From positions 1 through 35,621 of the forward strand of contig CAZXDA010000003.1 of the NCBI GenBank assembly GCA_964639445.1: a stretch of 35,621 nucleotides of DNA, given 5' to 3'. Under the pieces are notes generated by a model. That model made no database searches. It was not told the origin of the DNA and was given only the letters and a program-made list of their open reading frames with translations. Both the position numbers and the translations under genes were made by a program. Shown here piece after piece: positions 6,585 through 14,330 of the stretch. How positions within the stretch are numbered: the stretch's first letter is position 1; every line of letters starts with the position of its first letter. Source of the stretch: 2-01-FULL-49-22 sp964639445 (GTDB lineage: Bacteria; Patescibacteriota; Saccharimonadia; Saccharimonadales; UBA10212).

Positions 6585-7744
6585 CGAGTAAAGTATTTTG
6601 CTTCGAAGCTTTTATAAAATTTGGTAACAACCACTAAAACCGCCAGGCCGGCAGTCGTGATGAGAAAATTTTCAAAGAAGGTGGTTCGGGAAGGTATTAT
6701 ATACATTTTTAAAATAAAAACTATAAAGGCCTCTAAAATATAAACAAACAGGCTGTTGCGTCCCAGCAGTTCTAAGATGCCTCGACTAGCACGACCGATT
6801 CTATCTTCATATTTATGAACGACCCAATAAAGCACCGTAAACCACAGGAAAAATAAACCAATCCTCAAAGGGCCCATCGTCCATTTATCGGCATAAACCC
6901 ACATATCGTAATTTAACCGGCCCCAGGTTGCGGTTAAATGCTGCATTGGCTGTGATAAATCGCCCTTTCCCCATAAATAGTAGAACAGGTTCAGTAAATA
7001 TATACTGGCGTAGCTGGCAATAAAGGTTATTGCGGCCGCGGCGGCGGCAGTTCGCTTAACCAGCCGCCGCCGCGCCGGAGTCAAGCGACGGAAACGAACG
7101 GTAATTTCTTGCCAGTAAAAGCCGATTATTATCCCCAGATTAAAGATAACTTGCCAAGCTAGGTTAAAGCTCTCTCCTCTAAAAAACCACATGGCCGCTA
7201 TGGCAATCACCGCCAACCACCATTTACCGCGAGCCACTAAGTAAAAAATAATCGGCGCAATCAACATCAAAACTGCAAAATGCACCAGAAAATCTGCCCA
7301 GCCGTAAGTGAAGCGGGCTAGCAAAATCTGACCAGTATAATGTCCCCACGGAAAAGGATTGGGCAAAACATCCTTAATTGGCGCATGATGCGTGAGCAAT
7401 ACCCAGTTTAAGAATGTGAGCGTCAACGCCGTTCCGGCTATATAAAGCTCTAGCGCCCGCCGCCACATCTTGCGAAAGATAAATTTCATGCCCATATGCA
7501 GACGACGCTTATAAATCATGCCTATTAAAAGTCCGGATAGGAAAAAGAAGCCTTCAGCAGCCGACACCCATAGCCGGCCTTTACCGGTAAAAATATCCCA
7601 GCCGGCTGGGTAAAGCTCGATGTGGTCTATCAAAATCACCGCCAAAAAGAAGCCGCGAATGAGGTCAATTGCTAAAATACGCTTTGTTTTAGCTTTAACT
7701 ACTACATCTTCTTCAACTATATTTAACGTGGCCGCTTTCGTCAT
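6581..7744 (-). CDS. OpgC-like membrane acyltransferase
   Basis: This 387-aa protein has about 10 hydrophobic segments. The opening (ILAIDLIRGFFLAVILIDH, then AEGFFFLSGLLIGMIYKRR) is the typical start of OpgC-type and related acyltransferase-3 membrane proteins, which transfer acyl groups to extracytoplasmic glycans. Asp and His in the first helices and the Ser-Gly of LSG fit the family. A run of six alanines lies after residue 230. ATG overlaps the stop of the upstream AMP-ligase gene (ATGA, 7741-7744), so the two are translationally coupled and probably work in one pathway. The acyl donor and acceptor are unknown. Confidence 0.75.
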   Translation of the reverse strand: MTKAATLNIVEEDVVVKAKTKRILAIDLIRGFFLAVILIDHIELYPAGWDIFTGKGRLWVSAAEGFFFLSGLLIGMIYKRRLHMGMKFIFRKMWRRALELYIAGTALTLTFLNWVLLTHHAPIKDVLPNPFPWGHYTGQILLARFTYGWADFLVHFAVLMLIAPIIFYLVARGKWWLAVIAIAAMWFFRGESFNLAWQVIFNLGIIIGFYWQEITVRFRRLTPARRRLVKRTAAAAAAITFIASYASIYLLNLFYYLWGKGDLSQPMQHLTATWGRLNYDMWVYADKWTMGPLRIGLFFLWFTVLYWVVHKYEDRIGRASRGILELLGRNSLFVYILEAFIVFILKMYIIPSRTTFFENFLITTAGLAVLVVVTKFYKSFEAKYFTR

Positions 7745-9171
7745 TTGGTTTGATGGGCTAGCTCTTTGAGTTTGGCAATCCGCGGCTTACCGCTACGCGT
7801 ACGCGGCAGATTAGGCAAATAAACTATGCGGTCCGGCCGCCAGGCAAACAATAAATTTTGCTTGCAGTAGCGTCTAATTTCGGGCTCATTTAAATCGCTG
7901 ACCACAAAATAAACTAACTCGTCGTTAGGTTGGTCCGGGATCTGATGAGCCATAACATAAATATCTTGAATTTTAGGGTGTTGATGCATGGCCCATTCTA
8001 CATCCCGCGGCGAAATGGTGTAGCCGAAGCGCCTGATCTGTTCAGCCACGCGTCCTTTAAGGTATAGATAGCCGCCGCGCATCTCGCCAATATCGCCGGT
8101 ACGGAAGTATCCATCCGAGGCATAAGCCGCTTTGGTAGCTCGTGGATTATGAAAGTAACCGGAGAATACGCCCGGCGATTTAATCTCCACCTCGCCATGC
8201 TCGCCCAGCCTCATATCAACACCGGGTAGAATTTTGCCGGGCGAGCCCAGCATTGGCTTATCGCCAAGCCGATTGGCAGCGATTCTGCCGGTCTCACTCG
8301 AGCCATACGTTTCCAATATCTCTATACCGTAACGACTTTTAAGTCGTCGCCAGATTTCCGGCGGTAGCGGAGCTGCGCCCGATACAAACAATCTGACTTC
8401 TGACAAATTGTATCCTTTGTTAGGAGCGGCAGCCAGCTTAATGTAAGCCGAAGCCGCGTGCGTAAAGAAGCTGATTTTGCCTGACGATAAAGCCCGCAAC
8501 GTTTCCTCTTCATCAAACCACCTCTGAAGATATAAAGTGTTGCCATGGTACAGAAAACCGGACAAGCTCATAACCACCCCGAGCATATGGCTAAGCGGTA
8601 CGGAAACCAGCAGTGAGTCATCCGTTGTCCACTGCCAAACTTGCGAGCAAACTTTTATATTCCAAATGTGGTTAGCGTGAGTATTGGGCACAGCCTTGGG
8701 CGAGCCGGTTGTGCCAGAGGTAAACGTTAAAGAGGCAATTTGCTTATTTGCCGGCAGACGCAATGGTTGCTTAAGTTTAGCGCCACCTTTTTTAAAGTCA
8801 TCAACCATTAATAGCGGCAACTCGTGTTCGCCGATCTTCTGACGATATTCGGTGTTGGTGATTATCAATTTAGATGGTATTTCTTCGATGATGGCGTCAA
8901 GTTCCAGCCTTTTATAGGCTGGGTCCAGCGGAAAAGCTATTTGGCCACAATAAAGCGCGGCCAAATAGGCTACTACAAAATCGATTGAATTTGGCAGCAG
9001 GATTACAACGACTTCTTGCCTATTGTTGCCCAAATAATCAGCCATTTGGCCGCTGGCAGTTTGGACTTTCTGCCACAGCTGTTGCCAAGTTAAGGATTGG
9101 CCTTCAAAGACAACAGCCTTCTTGGCAGCATAGACCTCCGCATTCCGCTGCAAATAATCAGTCAAGTGCAT
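7741..9171 (-). CDS. AMP-dependent acyl-activating enzyme (acyl-CoA synthetase-like)
   Basis: This 476-aa ANL-superfamily adenylation enzyme activates a carboxylic acid with ATP. Visible motifs are the phosphate-binding loop TFTSGTTGSPKAVPNTH (about 148-164), ETYGSSETGRIAANR, the hinge-Asp segment YFRTGDIGEMRGGYLYLKGR and the catalytic-Lys end PRTRSGKPRIAKL. No carrier-protein domain is attached and none is encoded nearby. It is the first gene of a coupled pair with an OpgC-like acyltransferase, so it may supply that enzyme's acyl donor. There is no Shine-Dalgarno sequence; TATAAT on this strand (9184-9189) lies 12 bases before the ATG, suggesting a very short or absent leader. Substrate not predictable. 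Confidence 0.88.
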   Translation of the reverse strand: MHLTDYLQRNAEVYAAKKAVVFEGQSLTWQQLWQKVQTASGQMADYLGNNRQEVVVILLPNSIDFVVAYLAALYCGQIAFPLDPAYKRLELDAIIEEIPSKLIITNTEYRQKIGEHELPLLMVDDFKKGGAKLKQPLRLPANKQIASLTFTSGTTGSPKAVPNTHANHIWNIKVCSQVWQWTTDDSLLVSVPLSHMLGVVMSLSGFLYHGNTLYLQRWFDEEETLRALSSGKISFFTHAASAYIKLAAAPNKGYNLSEVRLFVSGAAPLPPEIWRRLKSRYGIEILETYGSSETGRIAANRLGDKPMLGSPGKILPGVDMRLGEHGEVEIKSPGVFSGYFHNPRATKAAYASDGYFRTGDIGEMRGGYLYLKGRVAEQIRRFGYTISPRDVEWAMHQHPKIQDIYVMAHQIPDQPNDELVYFVVSDLNEPEIRRYCKQNLLFAWRPDRIVYLPNLPRTRSGKPRIAKLKELAHQTK

Positions 9172-9183
9172 TCGCTACTAGTA

Positions 9184-9189
9184 ATTATA
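9184..9189 (-). promoter_or_regulatory. Possible -10 hexamer just upstream of the acyl-activating enzyme
   Basis: A perfect TATAAT on the minus strand ends 12 bases before the ATG at 9171. No Shine-Dalgarno sequence intervenes, and the expected -35 position has only a weak match. If used, the transcript would have about 5 leader bases. It lies in the 23-bp gap after the sigma-factor gene. Confidence 0.3.
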
Positions 9190-9194
9190 GCTTA

Positions 9195-10034
9195 CTAACG
9201 GACGTATTCACGCAGCTGGGCGACGTTTTCGTCCTGACGTAACTTATCTGTAGCTTTGGCCTCGATTTGGCGAATACGTTCGCGCGTAACACCCAGTTCT
9301 TGACCAACTTCTTCCAGTGTGCGCGGGCGGCCGTTTTCCAAGCCATAACGCATGGCAATAACCTTTTGTTCACGCGGATTAAGCACCGCCAGCATCCTGC
9401 GCACATCTTCACGTAACAGGGTTTTCGTAGTAGCTTCCTGCGGCGTCGGAGTATCTTGATTAGCTATCATATCGCCTAAGGTTGCGCCTTCTTCTTCGTC
9501 GCCAATAGGGGTTTCCAGTGAGATAACATCTTGCCTGATTTTATGCAGCTGATCTATTCGGGCTACACTAAGATCGGTGGCTTTAGCTAGTTCCTCGTTA
9601 GTTGGATCGCGCTGCAGCTCTTCACGTAATTTCTGCTCGGCGGCCGATAGCTTATTGAGTGTTTCGATAACATGCACCGGTATGCGAATAGTACGAGCAT
9701 AATCAGCTATAGCGCGCGTAATAGCCTGGCGGATCCACCATGTAGCATAGGTAGAGAATTTGTAGCCTTTGCGCCAGTCAAACTTTTCGACAGCCCGAAT
9801 CAAACCACGGTGGCCTTCGCCAATTAAGTCTTCTAGATCAAGTCCTCGGCCTTGATAGCGGCGGGCAATCGAAATAACTAGGCGCAAGTTAGATAAAATT
9901 AGCCTCTCCCGGGTCTCTTCATCCCCCTTTTCGGCTTTTTTAGCCAATTCAACCTCCTCCTCGGCTTTAAGCAGAGGATAGCGTGCTACATCTTTAAGAT
10001 AAAGACCCAACGGCCCAAACGTCTCTTCATCCAT
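9195..10034 (-). CDS. rpoD: RNA polymerase sigma factor, RpoD/SigA type (sigma-70 family)
   Basis: This promoter-specificity factor has region 1.2 (GPLGLYLKDVARYPLL), region 2 (LRLVISIARRYQGRGLDLEDLIGEG, then KFSTYATWWIRQAITRAI for -10 melting), region 3 (IRIPVHVIETLNKL) and region 4 with helix-turn-helix TLEEVGQELGVTRERIRQIEAKA for -35 contact. At 279 aa it is short: region 1.1 and the non-conserved insert are missing, as in minimal primary sigma factors. LIGEGHRGLIRAVEKFD has His-Arg where Asn-x or Asn-Leu is common. ATG follows AAAGGAGG. It is probably the housekeeping sigma, but a group 2 factor cannot be excluded from this window alone. Confidence 0.9.
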   Translation of the reverse strand: MDEETFGPLGLYLKDVARYPLLKAEEEVELAKKAEKGDEETRERLILSNLRLVISIARRYQGRGLDLEDLIGEGHRGLIRAVEKFDWRKGYKFSTYATWWIRQAITRAIADYARTIRIPVHVIETLNKLSAAEQKLREELQRDPTNEELAKATDLSVARIDQLHKIRQDVISLETPIGDEEEGATLGDMIANQDTPTPQEATTKTLLREDVRRMLAVLNPREQKVIAMRYGLENGRPRTLEEVGQELGVTRERIRQIEAKATDKLRQDENVAQLREYVR

Positions 10035-10152
10035 AATTGTCCTCCTTTAAGGAGCTCTATAACACCTAAGAGAAATGTTTATTCTTATATCTATTTTAGC
10101 ATAAGACAGGTGGATGGAAGTGAGCTTTTTAACAAAATCTTTGATATAAAAA

Positions 10153-10227
10153 TGGCTGGGATGGTAGGATTCGAACCTACGATCTCCTCGTCCAGAGCGA
10201 GGCGCCTTACCGCTTGGCCACATCCCA
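10153..10227 (-). tRNA. tRNA-Gln (anticodon CTG)
   Basis: The minus strand reads a complete cloverleaf. The acceptor TGGGATG pairs with CATCCCA, the D arm contains GGCCAAGCGGTAAGGC, the anticodon stem CCTCG/CGAGG encloses loop CTCTGGA (anticodon CTG, reading CAG), and the T arm carries GGTTCGAATCC. Discriminator G and a genomically encoded CCA (10153-10155) follow. The T-to-G start and the weak first pair are typical of bacterial tRNA-Gln. Confidence 0.96.
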
Positions 10228-10276
10228 ACGACCCCTGTAATTATACCTTTAGCTCGCACATAAAACTAGACAGCGC

Positions 10277-10282
10277 TATACT
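10277..10282 (+). promoter_or_regulatory. Possible -10 hexamer of a leaderless gene
   Basis: TATACT ends 7 bases before the ATG at 10290 and no Shine-Dalgarno sequence is present, as expected for a leaderless mRNA. The -35 region (GCACA near 10255-10260) matches only partly. Confidence 0.3.
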
Positions 10283-10289
10283 AATCATC

Positions 10290-10925
10290 ATGATCCACCC
10301 GATTGGGCGTAAAGAACTGTGGCACGCTCAACTGGTTTTTTTGCTAGCAGTCATACTACAGTTCACCATACCCAATGAGCTCCGTGTTGGCAACAAATGG
10401 ACCATTGCGCTTATCGAACTAGTTCTTGTGAGCGGCATCGGTATCACAGCGCCTCGGCGTCATATTAGTTTCAAAAACTTCAATCGTACAATAGCTATCT
10501 TGCTTATTGGCGTAATGTCATTTGCCAACTTAAGCTCATTAACCCTAGTTATCAACGGCTTGCTAAATGGTAGCCCAGTTCCAGGTAAGAACTTGGTAGC
10601 AGCGGCTTTTGCCATTTTTGTCACTAATATCATTGTTTTCAGCCTGTGGTACTGGGAGCTCGATAGCCCGGGTCTCTCCGGTAGACACAATTACAGCCGC
10701 AATAAACAGCTCCAGTTCCCGCAAAACTCGGACCGATCAGACAGTTCGTGGCGGCCAACATTCTTTGACTATTTATACGTCTCGATCACCAACAGTACGG
10801 CCTTCAGCCCGACCGACACAATGCCTCTTACTCACACTGCCAAGGCTTTAATGAGCATTCAGGCGCTCATTGCTCTTTTGACGGTTGTTCTTGTTACCGC
10901 CCGTGCCGTTAATATACTTGGCTAG
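10290..10925 (+). CDS. Multi-pass membrane protein, unknown function
   Basis: This is a membrane protein of about 211 aa with about five or six hydrophobic segments. Its C-terminal part, FFDYLYVSITNSTAFSPTDT followed by a final helix, resembles a recurrent bacterial membrane family of unknown role (DUF1345-like in layout); a short re-entrant or pore-like segment there is speculative. The frame is open upstream to 10110, but that part is antisense tRNA-Gln translated into protein (VGFEPTISSSRARRLTAWP), so I start at ATG 10290. The 3' end overlaps sodA by 17 bp, convergently. Confidence 0.65.
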   Translation: MIHPIGRKELWHAQLVFLLAVILQFTIPNELRVGNKWTIALIELVLVSGIGITAPRRHISFKNFNRTIAILLIGVMSFANLSSLTLVINGLLNGSPVPGKNLVAAAFAIFVTNIIVFSLWYWELDSPGLSGRHNYSRNKQLQFPQNSDRSDSSWRPTFFDYLYVSITNSTAFSPTDTMPLTHTAKALMSIQALIALLTVVLVTARAVNILG

Positions 10926-11505
10926 ATACTTCGTCCCAGTTGACTACATTCCACCACGCTTCGATATATTCTGGCCTGCGGTTTTGGTATTTGAGATAGT
11001 ACGCGTGTTCCCAGACATCCAAGCCCAAAATTGGAGCTTTGCCTTCCATGAGCGGGCTGTCTTGATTGGCGGTGGAATAGACTTCGTATTTATCGCCGCT
11101 TTTGGCTAGCCATGCCCAGCCGGAACCAAAACGATTAACTGCCGCTTCTGTAAATTGCTCTTTAAATTTATCAAAGCCGCCAAACTGCGAGTTAATTACA
11201 TCCGCTATTTTGCCTACGGGCTGTTTAGGTCCTCCCGGTTTCATAATCTGCCAAAACAAGCTGTGGTTGGCGTGCCCGCCGCCGTTATTAATTACAGCTT
11301 GGCGGATATTTTCCGGCACGCTTTTGATGTCAGTTAAGATTTCCTCTATTTTCTTATTCTGCCAGTCGGGATACTTTTCCAGTGCGGCGTTTAATTTTTC
11401 CACATACGCGCCATGATGCTTATCGTGGTGAATTTCCATGGTTTTGGCGTCAATGTATGGCTCAAGCGCATCAAATGCATAGCCCAAATCAGGCAGTTTG
11501 AACAT
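10909..11505 (-). CDS. sodA: Superoxide dismutase, manganese type
   Basis: It converts superoxide to oxygen and hydrogen peroxide in the cytoplasm; there is no signal peptide. The 198-aa protein has ligands His26 (EIHHDKHH), His81 (ANHSLFW), Asp163 and His167 (LDVWEHAYY). Gly77 and Gln148 (TANQDSPL) are the residues that normally mark Mn-dependent rather than Fe-dependent enzymes. The start follows GGAGG (AAAAACGGAGGTCACA before ATG). The stop overlaps the convergent membrane-protein gene. Presence of SOD in a likely reduced genome suggests exposure to oxygen. Confidence 0.96.
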   Translation of the reverse strand: MFKLPDLGYAFDALEPYIDAKTMEIHHDKHHGAYVEKLNAALEKYPDWQNKKIEEILTDIKSVPENIRQAVINNGGGHANHSLFWQIMKPGGPKQPVGKIADVINSQFGGFDKFKEQFTEAAVNRFGSGWAWLAKSGDKYEVYSTANQDSPLMEGKAPILGLDVWEHAYYLKYQNRRPEYIEAWWNVVNWDEVSSQVY

Positions 11506-11519
11506 TGTGACCTCCGTTT

Positions 11520-12011
11520 TTATCTATTATTTGACCAGGCGGTCAATCTCAGAGAGTAGACTACCCACAAAAGCAATACAGTAACTTCAACTGCTGTCCA
11601 CCAGCCTGGACTTTGGGTTAGAAACTTACCAAAGAACCCGCTGTTTGCCAGTACGCCGGCTTGACCCTCTGATACCAAGCGCATATTCTCGATAAACCAA
11701 AATCCACTAACCAAAATTGTCAGCCAAGCGCCAATTGCCCTGAATCCATTCATTAGCGGTAGTTTAAAGAAGCCAAACGCCGCCCAAACTTCTGCAACGA
11801 TGATAACCACCGCCCAAACCGCCGGTCCGCTAAAACCAACGCTGCTTAACCAGTCTCTGAAAACACCAAAACCAATCAGCTGCAAAAGGGCCATGACCAG
11901 CAAAACCACTCCCAGCACGCTGGTAATTCCCCATTCTTGATCTGTTAAGCCTGTCGGCGTGGTCATTTTACCCCAGTCTTTATTCCACCTTAATTGATAT
12001 TGCGCTGCCAT
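11520..12011 (-). CDS. Four-helix membrane protein, unknown function
   Basis: This 163-aa protein has a hydrophilic start (MAAQYQLRWNKDWGKMT) and four hydrophobic helices (about 30-48, 62-80, 88-105, 132-152). I chose the ATG at 12011 because GGAGGG lies 8 bases upstream; the open frame extends nine codons further to 12038 with no ribosome site. It sits 14 bp upstream of sodA on the same strand and could be co-transcribed. I do not recognise the family; the layout is reminiscent of small DoxX-like membrane proteins, with no motif support. Confidence 0.6.
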   Translation of the reverse strand: MAAQYQLRWNKDWGKMTTPTGLTDQEWGITSVLGVVLLVMALLQLIGFGVFRDWLSSVGFSGPAVWAVVIIVAEVWAAFGFFKLPLMNGFRAIGAWLTILVSGFWFIENMRLVSEGQAGVLANSGFFGKFLTQSPGWWTAVEVTVLLLWVVYSLRLTAWSNNR

Positions 12012-12060
12012 TTTTTGTCCCTCCATTACTAAACCCATAATACAACAAAAAAGAAACTTG

Positions 12061-12708
12061 TTAAGTCTTCTGGTTTTCGCGTCTCCAGCGCTCTATCTCC
12101 GCGTGGTGCCCGGATAGAAGGACATCGGGCACTTTCAGGCCGCGGAATTCTTCCGGCCGAGTATACTGCGGATACTCAACTACGCCGGCTTCAGAAAAGC
12201 TTTCGCGCTCAGCACTTGTTTCACCGCCTAAAACTCCTGGAATAAGCCGTGTCACAGCATCGACCACCACCATGGCCGGCAATTCACCGCCGGTTAAAAC
12301 ATAATCGCCGATTGACATTTGCTTATCAACTACAGATGTAATTCTTTCGTCATAGCCTTCGTAGCGTCCGCAAATAATAATCAAGCCGACCTCAGTGGCG
12401 GCAAATTCGCGCGCCATTTCCTGAATAAATAATTCACCACGAGGCGTCATCAAAAGCACCTGCGCATCTGGATCTTTCTCTTTAGCGTGCTCAATTGCGG
12501 CAAAAAGCGGCTCGGGCCTAAGCACCATGCCGTTACCACCACCGTACGGCGTATCATCAACCTGCTTTCTGGGCCCAACGCCAAAATCGCGCAAATTTAT
12601 CAGCTCATACTCAACCAGTTTTTTCTCCTGCGCCTTGCGCAGCATACTCGTATTCAGCACCCCCTCAAACATCCCCGGAAACAACGTAATAATTTGAATT
12701 TTCATCAT
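12061..12708 (-). CDS. trmD: tRNA (guanine-37-N1)-methyltransferase
   Basis: TrmD methylates G37 next to the anticodon with S-adenosylmethionine, preventing frameshifting. The 215-aa SPOUT fold shows DTPYGGGNGMVLRPEP, the knot segments ICGRYEGYDER and IGDYVLTGGELPA, and the C-terminal RPEEFRGLKVPDVLLSGHH. The 215-aa length is slightly shorter than E. coli (255). Start ATG at 12708 or the adjacent ATG at 12705 are equally possible. Its classical partners rpsP and khpA lie downstream in coordinate but upstream in transcription, separated by an unrelated + strand gene, and rimM is absent here. Confidence 0.97.
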   Translation of the reverse strand: MMKIQIITLFPGMFEGVLNTSMLRKAQEKKLVEYELINLRDFGVGPRKQVDDTPYGGGNGMVLRPEPLFAAIEHAKEKDPDAQVLLMTPRGELFIQEMAREFAATEVGLIIICGRYEGYDERITSVVDKQMSIGDYVLTGGELPAMVVVDAVTRLIPGVLGGETSAERESFSEAGVVEYPQYTRPEEFRGLKVPDVLLSGHHAEIERWRRENQKT

Positions 12709-12743
12709 AACAATGGTATCAATAAAACAAATAAGGAGTAAAT

Positions 12744-13028
12744 ATGAAACCGGGAAAAGAAGAGGGCTCTATACTGTTTGAAAAAAACCAAGAGATGGGC
12801 GTAGTCATGGATGCGGCAGCGACCTATTCAACGGATGAAGAGTATAAGCTTATTAAGAGAAGGCTTCTTCTTGCGAAGGCTCCTTACGAACTCAGAATGC
12901 CTCATTCTGAAGTCGCTATCAGAGCACTTCGTCGTTCTGCCAAGCTCGATATCTATTTCTATCCTGGAGAGAGGCAAAGGGCCGCAGATATGTTGGCCGA
13001 TTACGAATCAACCCCCCGGACTACTTAA
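12744..13028 (+). CDS. Small hypothetical protein
   Basis: This 94-aa soluble, charged protein (MKPGKEEGSILFEKNQ...) has a predicted helical middle (DEEYKLIKRRLLLAKAPYEL) and a C-terminal helix (GERQRAADMLADYES). ATAAGGAG stands 6-7 bases before the ATG, so translation is credible. It is divergent from trmD with a 35-bp gap and splits the usual rpsP-khpA-trmD neighbourhood. I recognise no family. Confidence 0.6.
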   Translation: MKPGKEEGSILFEKNQEMGVVMDAAATYSTDEEYKLIKRRLLLAKAPYELRMPHSEVAIRALRRSAKLDIYFYPGERQRAADMLADYESTPRTT

Positions 13029-13096
13029 CAGGTCAAGTAATTTGGTGTGTGCGAGTCCTGTCTTGAGTAAACATGCGGAGCGAACCTGAAGCTGGT

Positions 13097-13188
13097 GTTG
13101 TAAAACAGTCTGGCCTTGGGTGCGAGGAGATGTTTGAGCTAGCCTATTTGGCTAGCAAGTCCTCCGAGTCAAAGACTGGTTTTACAAC
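13097..13188. other. Large imperfect hairpin between convergent genes
   Basis: The 204-bp gap between two convergent genes contains an outer stem GTTGTAAAACAGTCT (13097-13111) with 13173-13188 (15 bp, one bulged G). It also has an inner GAGGA/TCCTC stem (13124-13128/13160-13164) and a perfect 7-bp hairpin GCTAGCC/GGCTAGC (13138-13144/13150-13156, loop TATTT). GCGGAGCG occurs on both sides (13075-13082 and 13203-13210). It is not followed by a T-tract on either strand, so a simple terminator is unlikely. It may be a small RNA of rod shape or a structured 3' UTR. I see no match to SRP RNA, tmRNA or RNase P signatures. Confidence 0.4.
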
Positions 13189-13232
13189 CATAGGCATCAA
13201 GTGAGCGGAGCGTTTACGAAAGATAGGGCGAG

Positions 13233-13736
13233 CTACACATCGAGGTCATCGAGTTCTTCGAGTTCTTTGCGGGTGCGGCTGATAACATCTTCGTGTTCCT
13301 CAGTTTTGACCTCGATTTTTTCTAAATCTTCATCTTCTGATTCATCAATGTCGCTAGCTGTTGTGCTTGGTTGATCAGTTGGCTCATCAGCCGCAACCGC
13401 TACAGGTCTGGGCTCCTCTCTTTGCTCGGACTTCTCCTCGTCTTCTGTCTTCTGTCTACTGTCTACTTGTCTGCTCTCTGGTGGCGGTCCAGTATCAACT
13501 ATTTTCAGATTGTAGCGGGCATCATTCTTAGTGCCGAGTGCGCGCAAAAGAGTGCGCAAGCTCTGTGCTGTCGATCCTCTTTTGCCAATCACGCGCCCTA
13601 AATCTTCCGGGTCAACTGTCAGTTCGAGCAGAACCCCTTTTTCATCTATGCGCCGATCGACTTTCACGGCATCTGATTTGCCAACTAACGATTTAACAAT
13701 ATATTCAACAAACTGCTGGTCTATGGTCGCTGCCAT
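13233..13736 (-). CDS. khpA: KH-domain RNA-binding protein with long acidic tail
   Basis: KhpA is a small RNA-binding protein usually encoded beside rpsP. Residues 1-77 are the KH domain with loop VIGKRGSTAQ (GKRG about 51-54). The usual protein ends near residue 78; here about 90 extra residues follow, rich in Glu and Asp (DIDESEDEDLEKIEVKTEE) and probably disordered. The junction RQVDSRQKTED is encoded by a heptanucleotide tandem repeat (13441-13468), suggesting the tail grew by repeat insertion. It lies 131 bp downstream of rpsP, beyond a perfect 17-bp palindrome. Confidence 0.88.
   Translation of the reverse strand: MAATIDQQFVEYIVKSLVGKSDAVKVDRRIDEKGVLLELTVDPEDLGRVIGKRGSTAQSLRTLLRALGTKNDARYNLKIVDTGPPPESRQVDSRQKTEDEEKSEQREEPRPVAVAADEPTDQPSTTASDIDESEDEDLEKIEVKTEEHEDVISRTRKELEELDDLDV
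13441..13468. repeat. Heptanucleotide tandem repeat inside khpA
   Basis: Four consecutive 7-mers, TCTTCTG, TCTTCTG, TCTACTG and TCTACTT, are read in frame on the minus strand as part of RQVDSRQKTED. The exact 7-base phase is shared with repeats at 15115, 16356, 16956 and 18631. Confidence 0.85.
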
Positions 13737-13826
13737 TTGGCCTCTCCTTCTCTTGCAGAAACTAAGTTGTTAATTCCATTAAATTATATCATTTATAGCA
13801 TTTGAAATATCTTAATCGAGGTATAC

Positions 13827-13863
13827 CAAGTGTACGTTATAATAAAATTATAACGTACACTTG
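13827..13863. repeat. Perfect 17-bp palindrome between rpsP and khpA
   Basis: CAAGTGTACGTTATAAT (13827-13843) and its exact reverse complement (13847-13863) are separated by AAA. It begins 5 bp after the rpsP stop on the minus strand. It lacks a T-tract, so it is not a standard intrinsic terminator. It may be an RNase III or mRNA-stability element setting rpsP/khpA ratios, or a DNA operator. Confidence 0.8.
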
Positions 13864-13867
13864 CAAG

Positions 13868-14281
13868 CTATTGTTCTTGGAGCTTTTCTTCTAGAGGTTC
13901 TTCTTTTTGCACCTCTTCCACTGGTGCTTCTTCGACCGGCGCTTCGACTTTAGGCTCTGACGTGCCTGCCGGGCGGGTGCGGCGGCGTTTTTCCGGATAG
14001 CGGACTGCTTTTTTCTTTTGGGTCGGTTTCTTGACCCAGCTAGGCAGTGTGATTTTTTGCTGTTTTAGAAGTTTAACGACTCGCGGAGAAGGCTGGGCAC
14101 CATTTGTCAAATAAGACTTTAGTTTATCTTTGTCGAAGGTTGCTTCTTTAGTATGCGGGTCATAATTGCCTAAATAGGCAACAACCCGACCGCTTGATGG
14201 GTGAAAACGGCTATCCTGAACTATCATCCTAAACTGAGCATGGCCGGTTCTGCCAGTCCGCTTCATTCTAATAGTTAACAT
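13868..14281 (-). CDS. rpsP: 30S ribosomal protein S16
   Basis: This small-subunit protein is needed early in 30S assembly. MLTIRMKRTGRTGHAQFRMIV and the following RVVAYLGNYDPHT segment are typical of S16. The core ends near residue 85. A C-terminal extension of about 50 residues follows, first basic (KKKAVRYPEKRRRTRP) and then acidic with an imperfect repeat, EAPVEEAPVEEVQKEEP. Acidic tails also mark the neighbouring khpA. The minus-strand order rnc, rpsP, khpA fits a translation operon. Confidence 0.95.
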   Translation of the reverse strand: MLTIRMKRTGRTGHAQFRMIVQDSRFHPSSGRVVAYLGNYDPHTKEATFDKDKLKSYLTNGAQPSPRVVKLLKQQKITLPSWVKKPTQKKKAVRYPEKRRRTRPAGTSEPKVEAPVEEAPVEEVQKEEPLEEKLQEQ

Positions 14282-14330
14282 ATCGGAGCTATTCTACAGA
14301 CAGAACACCTTACAGTCAATAAATGATAGT

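Noticed and set aside
7020..7080. GCC/GGC-rich tract in the OpgC-like gene as a mobile repeat
   Set aside because: It simply encodes an alanine run and basic residues in a membrane loop; there is no 7-base phase.
10110..10289. N-terminal 60 codons of the frame leading into the membrane protein at 10290
   Set aside because: The translated sequence (VGFEPTISSSRARRLTAWP) is antisense tRNA-Gln read as protein, a well-known false extension.
12811..13089. 92-codon + strand ORF overlapping the gene at 12744
   Set aside because: It is out of frame with the better supported 94-aa ORF that has AAGGAG, and it has no ribosome site.
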